A DNA stretch of 64,000 bases from contig DDVW01000036.1 in assembly GCA_002345545.1 (NCBI GenBank), forward strand, positions 1 to 64,000. Direction: 5' to 3'. Shown in pieces: positions 9,901 to 17,390 of the stretch (position 1 is the first letter of the stretch; each line of letters begins with the position of its first letter). Position numbers and translations under genes: made by a program. The notes under the pieces are model-generated. The model was not told the origin of the DNA, searched no databases, and saw nothing but the letters and a program-made list of their open reading frames with translations. Source of the stretch: Stenotrophomonas sp. UBA2302 (GTDB lineage: Bacteria > Pseudomonadota > Gammaproteobacteria > Xanthomonadales > Xanthomonadaceae).

Positions 9901-10416
9901 ATGCCCGTATTCGTGCTGACGTTGTTGTTGCTCCTGCTGCCCGCCAGCGCGGCCGCACAGGTTTACAAGTGCAAGGGGAAGTCCGGGGAAACCGCTTATT
10001 CCGAGCACCCGTGCGATGCCAACGCGCAGCCGATGAAGCTGCGCGATGAGCCGTCAGGCGACACTGCCGCGCCCGCGATCGCCAGCGGTGCCGAAGTGAT
10101 CGACGCTCCCTTACCCCACAGCGACCCCAGCGCCGCCCGCGATGATGAAAGCGCCCGTGCCGCCGAACGTTCCTGCATCGCCACCGCCACCGCATCGGTC
10201 TATGGCCCGTCCAATGACCGGGTCGGCAACCTGCAGCAGCAGCTGTCCGCCTTGAACGAGCAGTTGGCCGCCACCGCCGACCCGCAACGCACGCAGGCCC
10301 TGCGCGCGCGCATGGGCACGCTGCGCCAGGCGATCACCCGCGAACATGCCGCCGCCCACACGCAGATGAATACCGCGCGCCGCCGCTGTATCGAACAGCA
10401 CCGCCCGGCCTCCTGA
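9901..10416 (+). CDS. DUF4124-type exported protein
   Basis: A 171-residue protein with a signal peptide (MPVFVLTLLLLLLPASAAAQ) and then the DUF4124 signature VYKCKGKSGETAYSEHPC, a small domain with a conserved Cys pair seen in many proteobacterial envelope proteins. The C-terminal half is a helical coiled segment (LQQQLSALNEQLAATAD) ending with Cys. A TTG at 9892 is an in-frame alternative start; ATG 9901 was preferred. Function is unknown. It lies 60 bases after the preceding exported protein, and the two may share a transcript. Confidence 0.75.
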   Translation: MPVFVLTLLLLLLPASAAAQVYKCKGKSGETAYSEHPCDANAQPMKLRDEPSGDTAAPAIASGAEVIDAPLPHSDPSAARDDESARAAERSCIATATASVYGPSNDRVGNLQQQLSALNEQLAATADPQRTQALRARMGTLRQAITREHAAAHTQMNTARRRCIEQHRPAS

Positions 10417-10497
10417 AACAGGGCCGGGCGCCGCTGGTATCCGGCCGGGCTATCGACCCGGCATCACCGGCGCTACGGACTTCAGCGACACCCCCAC

Positions 10498-13400
10498 CTA
10501 TTTCTGCAAGGCCGCTACCCGCTGCGCCAGTTTTTTCGGCGAGATGCCCGCGCGGAAGCCCAGCTCCTGCGCGAACAGTGACACCCGCAGCTCTTCGATA
10601 TCCCAGCGCAACGCCGACCACTCCGGGAGGTCGGCACGACCTTGCGCGCGGGCGTCATCCAGGGCATCGATGAAGGGCTTGAGCTCCAGCATCCGCGCCT
10701 GGTCGCGCGGCGGATCACGCTTGGCCCGCTCGGCACGCAGGATCATCGCCTTCAGGTAGCGCGGGAACTGCGCCAGCGCATCGGCCGGCGTCTGCCGCAG
10801 GAAGCCGGCGTGCACCAGCCCGGCCAACTGCGCCTCCATGTCATCGAGATTGCCGCGTGCCCAGCCCATCAACGGGGCTTCCAGCTGCGGCTTCAGTTCG
10901 GCCACCAGACCCAGGATGGATTCGGCCAGTTTCAGCCGCTCCATCGCCTCGCCGAACAGCCGCTTGGCGCCATCGGCACGGCGCAGCTCGAAGGTGTCCG
11001 GCGAACGGATCTCGCCCAGTCCTTCGGCCAGCACCGCGTTCATCGCCGCATCGACCAGGTCGCCGCGCAGGCGCTCCTGTGATTCGATCGCCGCATACAG
11101 CAGGCCGGTCTTGGGCGATACCGGCAACTGCTTGCGCGCCTGCTTGTGCTTGTCGGCCAGCGCGATTTCCAGCAGCCGCCGCACGCCCTGCGGGTGCGCG
11201 TGCCGGGCTTCCTTGCGATCGGCGAAGATGCGCAGCGCGGCCGCATCACCGGTATCCACCAGCGCCGGCCAGGCCGGCACCCCGGCCTCGCCCGGCACCT
11301 GTTCGGGGATGGCGACGGACGGAAATTCGCGCAGGTTTTCAGCGGCCAACGCCTTGCCCGCACGCGCGGCAAATGCACTGCCGGCGCGTTCGCCGAAACG
11401 TGCGCGCAGCGCATCCAGATCACGCGACATCGCCAGCAACCTGCCCTTGTCATCGCCCAGCCGCAGGTTCATGCGCAGGTGCGGCTCCAGCGCATCCACC
11501 TCGAAATCCGTGGCCGCCACGGACGCACCGGTGGTCTTGCTCAGGAATCGCGCCAGTTCGCCGCGGATGTCATCGGCCGACGGCTGTGCCCACGCCTCGA
11601 AAAACGCGCGGCCGAAATCCGGGGCCGGCACATAGTTGCGGCGCATCGCCTTGGGCAGGCTGCGGATCAGCGCGGCGGCCTTCTCTGCGACGAAACCCGG
11701 CGCCAGCCAGGACAGCCGCGCCGGGTCCAGCGCGTTGAGCAGATGCAACGGCACATCCAGGGTCACGCCGTCGTCCTCGGCGCCGGGCTCGAAGCGGTAG
11801 TGCATCGCCAGACGTGCATCGCCCAGCGGGAAGTATTTGGGATAGCGATCCTGTTCGCTGCCTTCGCCCGGCAGCAGGTCGGTCAATGACCACAGCAGGC
11901 TGCGGCGCTGCTCCGGCGCCAGCGCCTTCCACCAGCCATCGAGCAGGTTGGCCGAGTGGATATGCGAAGGCACCCGGTCCAGGTACCAGCGCGCCTGCCA
12001 GTCCTCATCGGAAACGATGCCGGCGCGACGCAGCTTGGCTTCCTCCTCGCGTGCCTGTTCCAGCACCTTCAGGTTGTCGGCGACAAAGCCGGCGCGGGTG
12101 TTGATCTCGCCGGTCACCAGCGCCTGCCGCACGAAGATGTCATGCGCTTCACCGGGGTTGATCTTGCCGTAGTGCACCGGTTTTTTCGGCGCCAGCACCA
12201 GCCCGAACAGGCTGATCTGCTCCGACGCCAGCACCTGTCCCTGCGCGCGCGACCAATGCGGGTCGAAGTGCTTGCGGGCCAGCAGATGTGGCAGCTCGGC
12301 GATCACCCAGTCCGGCTCGATGGACGCGTTGGTCAGGCCCCACACGCGCTGGGTGTCCAGCAACGTGGCACTGAGCACCCACGGCGGTGGCTTTTTTGCC
12401 AGCACCGAGCCGGGGAACAGATGGAAACGGCGCTGGCGCGGCGCCTGGAAATCGCCCTTGTCGGTGCGGTGACCGACCTGCGTCGGCAGGCCGGCGAGGA
12501 TGGCACGGTGCAAGGCCTGATAGGCGGCGACACGCACCTTGTCGGAGAAACCGGGGTCAGAGTCGATTTTTCCTCCGGGAGAAACCGACTCTGACCCCGA
12601 TTTTTTACCCTCACGCGCCAGCCGTGCAGCCCGATGCTGTTCGCCACGGGTCGCCTTGCGCCTGGCCTCGGTATCGCCTCCGGCCAGCAGGGCTGCCGGT
12701 GCCGACAACAGCGCCTTGCCGAAGTCCTCACCCGGATTGGTCTCCCAACCCAGTTCCTCGCACAGCAGCCGCAGCTGGCGGTGCAGTTCGCGCCATTCGC
12801 GCATGCGCAGGAAACCGAGGAAATGCCGCCCGCACCAGTCGCGCAACTTGGACTGGGTGAGGTCTTCGTGGGCGACGCGGTAGCCTTCCCACAAGCGCAG
12901 GATGCCGATGAATTCCGAACGCTCGTCGGCAAACAACGCATGCGCGTTGTCGGCCGCTTCGCGTGCCTCGGGCGGGCGTTCGCGCGGGTCCTGGATGCCC
13001 AGGAACGCGGCGATCACCAGCATCTCGCGCAGGCAGCCGCCCTTCTGTGCGGCCACCAGCATACGTGCCAGCTTCACGTCTACCGGCAGGCGCGCCATCT
13101 GCCGGCCGATAGCGGTGAGCTTGCGCTCGCCATCGATGGCGCCCAGCTCGGCCAGCTGCTGCCAGCCGTCGGCCACGGCACGTTCATCCGGCGCCTCAAG
13201 GAACGGGAATTCATCGATCTGACCCAACCCCAGCTGCAGCATGCGCAGGATCACGCCCGACAGCGAGGAGCGGCGGATTTCCGGATCGGTGAACTCCGGG
13301 CGCGACTGGAAATCGGCCTCCGGATACAGCCGGTAACAGATGCCCTCGGCGATACGGCCGCAACGGCCCTTGCGCTGGTTGGCGCTGGCCTGCGACACCG

Positions 13401-14616
13401 GTTCGATATGCAGCCGGTCCAGTTTCTGCCGCGGGCTGTAACGCTTGATACGAGCGAAGCCCGGATCGATGACGTAACGGATGCGTGGCACCGTCAGCGA
13501 CGTCTCGGCCACGTTGGTGGTCAACACCACGCGCCGTTTCGGCCCCGGATTGAACACCCGGTCCTGGTCCTTGGCCGACAGCCGCGCGTACAGCGGCAGC
13601 ACTTCGGTTTCACGGTATTTGCGTCGTTCCAGCGCCTGGTGGGTGTCGCGGATCTCGCGCTCACCGGGCAGGAACACCAGCACGTCGCCACGCGGATCGG
13701 CGCGGGTGATTTCATCCATGGCCGCGACGATCGCCGACACCGGATCGCCATCGCCCTCCTCACGCCTGCCGCGCCCGCCGGTATCGGCCGGCGGTGCAGA
13801 AACCGACTCTGACCCCGGTTTTTCATCCGGGGATCGATAACGCACCTCCACCGGGTAGGTGCGGCCTTCGACATTCACCACCGGCGCGTTGTCGAAATGC
13901 CGCGAGAAGCGTTCGGTGTCGATGGTCGCCGAGGTGACGATCAGCTTCAGGTCCGGGCGCTTGCGCAGCAGCTGCTTCAGGTAGCCCAGCAGGAAGTCGA
14001 TGTTGAGGCTGCGCTCGTGCGCCTCGTCGATGATCAGCGTGTCATAGCGCGACAGCCAGCGGTCGGAGGCGATCTCCGCCAGCAGGATGCCGTCGGTCAT
14101 GAACTTGATACGGCTGTCCTCGCCCACCTTGTCGGTGAAACGCACCTGGAAACCGACCACCGAACCGAGCTCGGTGCCCAGTTCCTCGGCCACGCGCGTG
14201 GCCACGGCGCGGGCGGCGATGCGGCGCGGCTGGGTGCAGCCGATCATGCCGGCCTCGCCACGCCCGGCGGCCAGGCACAGCTTGGGCAGCTGCGTGGTCT
14301 TGCCCGAACCGGTTTCACCGGCGATCACCACCACCTGGTGTTCACGGATCAATCCGGTGATCTGCGCCGCTTCACGCGCGATCGGCAACGCCTCGTCCAT
14401 GCTGATGGCGATCTTTTGCGCGGCACGTTGCCGGCGCTGGCCGGCCGAACGCTCCAGCAGCTGCGCGAACGCCTGTTCGGCGGCGGCATCGTCCGGCTTG
14501 CCCTGCCAGCGTGACAACGAGCCCAACAGGCGCCCACGGTCACGGCTCATTGCCGTATCAACGGCCTTGCGGGCGGCACGCAGGCGCGTGGCGGTGTCTT
14601 TTTCGATAGCGCTCAT
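10498..14616 (-). CDS. hrpA: ATP-dependent RNA helicase HrpA
   Basis: A 1372-residue DEAH-box RNA helicase. Walker A AGETGSGKTT is at about 99-108, DEAH at 197-200 and SAT at about 229-231. They are followed by the helicase C, HA2 and OB-fold regions and the long DUF3418 tail typical of bacterial HrpA (E. coli HrpA is about 1300). The start is ATG 14616 (MSAIEKDTATRL); the longer open frame upstream is non-coding in character. Two stretches look foreign: residues about 265-275 (KPGSESVS) and about 665-690 (KSGSESVS...KIDSDPGFS). They are translations of a palindromic intergenic-type repeat inserted in frame (see repeat entries), probably as surface loops. Divergent from dps. Confidence 0.93.
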   Translation of the reverse strand: MSAIEKDTATRLRAARKAVDTAMSRDRGRLLGSLSRWQGKPDDAAAEQAFAQLLERSAGQRRQRAAQKIAISMDEALPIAREAAQITGLIREHQVVVIAGETGSGKTTQLPKLCLAAGRGEAGMIGCTQPRRIAARAVATRVAEELGTELGSVVGFQVRFTDKVGEDSRIKFMTDGILLAEIASDRWLSRYDTLIIDEAHERSLNIDFLLGYLKQLLRKRPDLKLIVTSATIDTERFSRHFDNAPVVNVEGRTYPVEVRYRSPDEKPGSESVSAPPADTGGRGRREEGDGDPVSAIVAAMDEITRADPRGDVLVFLPGEREIRDTHQALERRKYRETEVLPLYARLSAKDQDRVFNPGPKRRVVLTTNVAETSLTVPRIRYVIDPGFARIKRYSPRQKLDRLHIEPVSQASANQRKGRCGRIAEGICYRLYPEADFQSRPEFTDPEIRRSSLSGVILRMLQLGLGQIDEFPFLEAPDERAVADGWQQLAELGAIDGERKLTAIGRQMARLPVDVKLARMLVAAQKGGCLREMLVIAAFLGIQDPRERPPEAREAADNAHALFADERSEFIGILRLWEGYRVAHEDLTQSKLRDWCGRHFLGFLRMREWRELHRQLRLLCEELGWETNPGEDFGKALLSAPAALLAGGDTEARRKATRGEQHRAARLAREGKKSGSESVSPGGKIDSDPGFSDKVRVAAYQALHRAILAGLPTQVGHRTDKGDFQAPRQRRFHLFPGSVLAKKPPPWVLSATLLDTQRVWGLTNASIEPDWVIAELPHLLARKHFDPHWSRAQGQVLASEQISLFGLVLAPKKPVHYGKINPGEAHDIFVRQALVTGEINTRAGFVADNLKVLEQAREEEAKLRRAGIVSDEDWQARWYLDRVPSHIHSANLLDGWWKALAPEQRRSLLWSLTDLLPGEGSEQDRYPKYFPLGDARLAMHYRFEPGAEDDGVTLDVPLHLLNALDPARLSWLAPGFVAEKAAALIRSLPKAMRRNYVPAPDFGRAFFEAWAQPSADDIRGELARFLSKTTGASVAATDFEVDALEPHLRMNLRLGDDKGRLLAMSRDLDALRARFGERAGSAFAARAGKALAAENLREFPSVAIPEQVPGEAGVPAWPALVDTGDAAALRIFADRKEARHAHPQGVRRLLEIALADKHKQARKQLPVSPKTGLLYAAIESQERLRGDLVDAAMNAVLAEGLGEIRSPDTFELRRADGAKRLFGEAMERLKLAESILGLVAELKPQLEAPLMGWARGNLDDMEAQLAGLVHAGFLRQTPADALAQFPRYLKAMILRAERAKRDPPRDQARMLELKPFIDALDDARAQGRADLPEWSALRWDIEELRVSLFAQELGFRAGISPKKLAQRVAALQK
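12552..12599. repeat. Palindromic REP-like element, complete dimer, inside hrpA
   Basis: A perfect 14-bp inverted repeat, CGGGGTCAGAGTCG at 12552-12565 and CGACTCTGACCCCG at 12586-12599, with a 20-base spacer that is itself partly self-complementary. On the coding strand it adds an insert whose length keeps the hrpA frame. The right arm with its flank (AGAAACCGACTCTGACCCCG, 12580-12599) recurs exactly in the second copy at 13798-13817. Confidence 0.85.
13798..13823. repeat. Palindromic REP-like element, single unit, inside hrpA
   Basis: A second copy of the element at 12552-12599, represented by one arm and its flanks (CGACTCTGACCCCG at 13804-13817, followed by GTTTTTC). It too is read through in frame, giving KPGSESVS in the protein, the same hexapeptide GSESVS as the other copy. 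It lies in the helicase C-terminal part of hrpA, next to a low-complexity Gly/Arg/Asp stretch. Confidence 0.75.
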
Positions 14617-14705
14617 CAATGGACAGACGTGAAAACTTGAATGGCAGTTGTTACACAAGTGTGGGTATTGTGACGTCATAACCCAATCATCAGGAGGAAC
14701 CGCGC

Positions 14706-15347
14706 ATGGCCAAGAGCAAAACCACCGACAAGAGCAAGGCCGACACGCCGAAACAGACGGCAACCCCGGCGCCGATGCCCGAGTCCAGCGGCAAGGACAA
14801 GAGCAGCAAGGCCAAGAACGAACAGGGCAAGAGCGGCAAACAGAAGCTGGCCGCTGCCGCACCGTCGGTCGCAGGCGTCGATATCGGCATCAAGGACAGC
14901 GAGCGCAAGAAGATCGCCGATGGCCTGTCGCACTTCCTCGCCGATGCCTACACCCTGTATCTGAAGACCCACAACTTCCACTGGAATGTGACCGGGTCGA
15001 TGTTCAATTCGCTGCACACCATGTTCGAGGCGCAGTACACCGAACAGTGGACCGCACTGGATGGGATCGCCGAGCGCATCCGCGCCCTGGGCTTCAATGC
15101 CCCCGGCTCCTACCGCGAATTCGCGGCACTGACCTCCATCGCCGAGGAACCGGGCCTGAGCGACAGCCCCGACTGGCGTGAGATGGTGCGCCAGCTGCTG
15201 ACCGGCAATGAGGCGGTATGCCGCACCGCCCGCAACGTGCTGGACATTGCCGACGACGCCGACGACGCTCCCACCGAGGACCTGCTGACCCAGCGCCTGC
15301 AGACCCACGAGAAATACGCCTGGATGCTGCGCTCGCTGTTGCAGTAA
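14706..15347 (+). CDS. dps: Dps-family ferritin-like DNA-protection protein with long Lys-rich tail
   Basis: A 213-residue protein. Residues 1-55 are a Lys/Ser/Ala-rich disordered tail able to bind DNA. Residues 60-213 are the four-helix Dps core with the inter-subunit ferroxidase signature HNFHWNVTGSMFNSLH and DGIAERIRALG (D119, E123). Dps dodecamers oxidise and store iron and coat DNA in stress or stationary phase. The core is normal length; the tail is longer than the 20-odd residues in E. coli. A strong AGGAGG ribosome site lies 7 bases before ATG 14706. The gene is divergent from hrpA. Confidence 0.92.
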   Translation: MAKSKTTDKSKADTPKQTATPAPMPESSGKDKSSKAKNEQGKSGKQKLAAAAPSVAGVDIGIKDSERKKIADGLSHFLADAYTLYLKTHNFHWNVTGSMFNSLHTMFEAQYTEQWTALDGIAERIRALGFNAPGSYREFAALTSIAEEPGLSDSPDWREMVRQLLTGNEAVCRTARNVLDIADDADDAPTEDLLTQRLQTHEKYAWMLRSLLQ

Positions 15348-15563
15348 ACCTGCGGGCGTCCGCCCTGCGGTTTTCCAGGGTTCCGCACGCGGAACCCTGG
15401 ACCCTGCTTCATCCGCCTGCCAGAGCCCCCATATCCAACGGGGCCTTGGCCCCGGCAAATACCACTGCAAACACCGCTCCGTCGGTGTTGATGCGGGCCT
15501 TTCCTGTCGTTGTGCACGACTTTTGCGGCAGCCGGTTCCGGGGCGCGGGGTATCCTATGCGGC

Positions 15564-17363
15564 ATGTCTTCCCCCGCCCATGACCTGCTGAAACGCGTTT
15601 TCGGCTACGACGACTTCCGCGGCCCGCAGCAGGCCATCATCGAGCACGTTGCCGCCGGCAACGATGCGCTGGTGTTGATGCCCACCGGCGGGGGCAAGTC
15701 GCTGTGCTACCAGGTGCCTTCCTTGCTGCGCGAGGGCACCGGCATTGTCATCTCGCCGCTGATCGCGCTGATGCAGGACCAGGTGGAAGCGCTGCGGCAG
15801 CTGGGCGTACGCGCCGAATTCCTGAACTCCACGCTGGATGCGGAAACCGCCGCGCGCGTGGAGCGCGAGCTGCTTTCCGGTGAACTGGAGCTGCTCTATG
15901 TGGCGCCCGAACGGCTGCTGACCGGACGCTTCCTGTCCCTGCTGGAGCGCAGCCGGATCGCGCTGTTCGCCATCGACGAGGCGCATTGCGTCTCGCAGTG
16001 GGGCCATGATTTCCGCCCCGAATACCGCCAGCTCACCGTGTTGCACGAACGCTGGCCGCAGGTGCCGCGCCTGGCGCTGACCGCCACCGCCGATCCACCG
16101 ACCCAGCGCGAGATCGCCGAGCGGCTGGACCTGGGCAGCGCGCGCCATTTCGTCAGCTCCTTCGACCGTCCCAATATCCGCTACACCGTGGTGCAGAAGG
16201 ACAATGCCAGGCGGCAGCTGCTGGATTTCCTCAAGCTCCACCGTGACGAGGCCGGCATCATCTACTGCATGTCGCGGCGCAAGGTCGAGGAAACCGCCGA
16301 ATTCCTGTGCCGCGAAGGCATCAATGCCCTGCCCTACCACGCCGGCATGCCGGCCGAGGTGCGCGCCGCCAACCAGCGCCGTTTCCTGCATGAGGACGGC
16401 ATCGTGATGTGCGCCACCATCGCCTTCGGCATGGGTATCGACAAGCCCGATGTGCGGTTTGTCGCGCATACCGATCTGCCCAAATCAATGGAAGGCTACT
16501 ATCAGGAAACCGGCCGCGCCGGCCGTGATGGCGAGCCCGCCGAAGCCTGGCTGTGCTACGGCCTTGGCGATGTGGTGCTGCTCAAGCAGATGATCGAGCA
16601 GGGTGAAGCCGGCGAGGAGCGCAAGCAGCTGGAGCGCGCCAAGCTCGACCACCTGCTCGGCTACTGCGAATCGATGCAATGCCGCCGCCAGGTGCTGCTG
16701 GCCGGTTTCGGCGAAGCCTATCCGAGCCCCTGCGGCAACTGCGACAACTGCCTCACTCCACCCGACGCCTGGGATGCCACCGTGCCCGCACAGAAGGCGT
16801 TGAGCTGCGTCTACCGCAGTGGACAGCGTTTCGGTGTGGGCCATCTGATCGACATCCTGCGCGGCAGCGACAACGAACGCCTGCGCCAGCTCGGCCATGA
16901 CCAACTCAGCACCTATGGCATCGGCAAGGACCTGGATGCACGCAGCTGGCGCGGCGTGTTCCGGCAACTGGTCGCCGCCAGCCTGCTGGAAGTGGACCCG
17001 GAAGCCCATGGCGGGCTGCGCCTGACCGATGCCAGCCGCGACGTGCTCAAGGGTCGCCGGCAGATGATGATGCGCCGCGAGAGCCCCTCCAGCCGCGAGC
17101 GTGAACGTGGCACGCCACGCAGCGGTGTGCCTGTGCAGCCGCAGGATCTGGCGCTGTTCCAGGCCCTGCGCGGGCTGCGCGCAGCGCTGGCCAAGGAGCA
17201 GAACGTGCCGGCCTTCGTGATCTTCCACGACAGCACCCTGCGCAACATCGCCGAACAGCGCCCGACCAGCGTGGCCGCACTGGGCCGCGTCGGCGGGATC
17301 GGTGGCAGCAAACTTGCCCGCTATGGCGAGCAGCTGGTCGAGATCGTGCGCGAACAGGGGTGA
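15564..17363 (+). CDS. recQ: ATP-dependent DNA helicase RecQ
   Basis: A 599-residue 3'-5' DNA helicase. Walker A is MPTGGGKSLCYQ (about 39-50), DEAH in FAIDEAHCVSQWGHDF (138-141), with the aromatic-rich loop following. The RecQ-Ct zinc site is made by CESMQC and CGNCDNC (about 370-396), then the winged helix and a C-terminal HRDC domain (about 520-599). Length matches E. coli RecQ (609). ATG 15564 is the start; a longer reading from 15510 has no ribosome site and an unlikely N-terminus. Converges with the kinase gene 27 bases away. Confidence 0.96.
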   Translation: MSSPAHDLLKRVFGYDDFRGPQQAIIEHVAAGNDALVLMPTGGGKSLCYQVPSLLREGTGIVISPLIALMQDQVEALRQLGVRAEFLNSTLDAETAARVERELLSGELELLYVAPERLLTGRFLSLLERSRIALFAIDEAHCVSQWGHDFRPEYRQLTVLHERWPQVPRLALTATADPPTQREIAERLDLGSARHFVSSFDRPNIRYTVVQKDNARRQLLDFLKLHRDEAGIIYCMSRRKVEETAEFLCREGINALPYHAGMPAEVRAANQRRFLHEDGIVMCATIAFGMGIDKPDVRFVAHTDLPKSMEGYYQETGRAGRDGEPAEAWLCYGLGDVVLLKQMIEQGEAGEERKQLERAKLDHLLGYCESMQCRRQVLLAGFGEAYPSPCGNCDNCLTPPDAWDATVPAQKALSCVYRSGQRFGVGHLIDILRGSDNERLRQLGHDQLSTYGIGKDLDARSWRGVFRQLVAASLLEVDPEAHGGLRLTDASRDVLKGRRQMMMRRESPSSRERERGTPRSGVPVQPQDLALFQALRGLRAALAKEQNVPAFVIFHDSTLRNIAEQRPTSVAALGRVGGIGGSKLARYGEQLVEIVREQG

Positions 17364-17390
17364 GCGGTGCGGCAACCGCCCTCCACCGAC

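Noticed and set aside
10417..10497. GC-rich inverted segments between the DUF4124 gene and hrpA as a REP or terminator
   Set aside because: The pairing is short and irregular and no T-run follows on either strand; could not be supported.
12552..13823. Repeats in hrpA as a CRISPR or as evidence of a pseudogene
   Set aside because: Only two copies 1.2 kb apart with no regular spacers, and the hrpA frame remains open with intact motifs.
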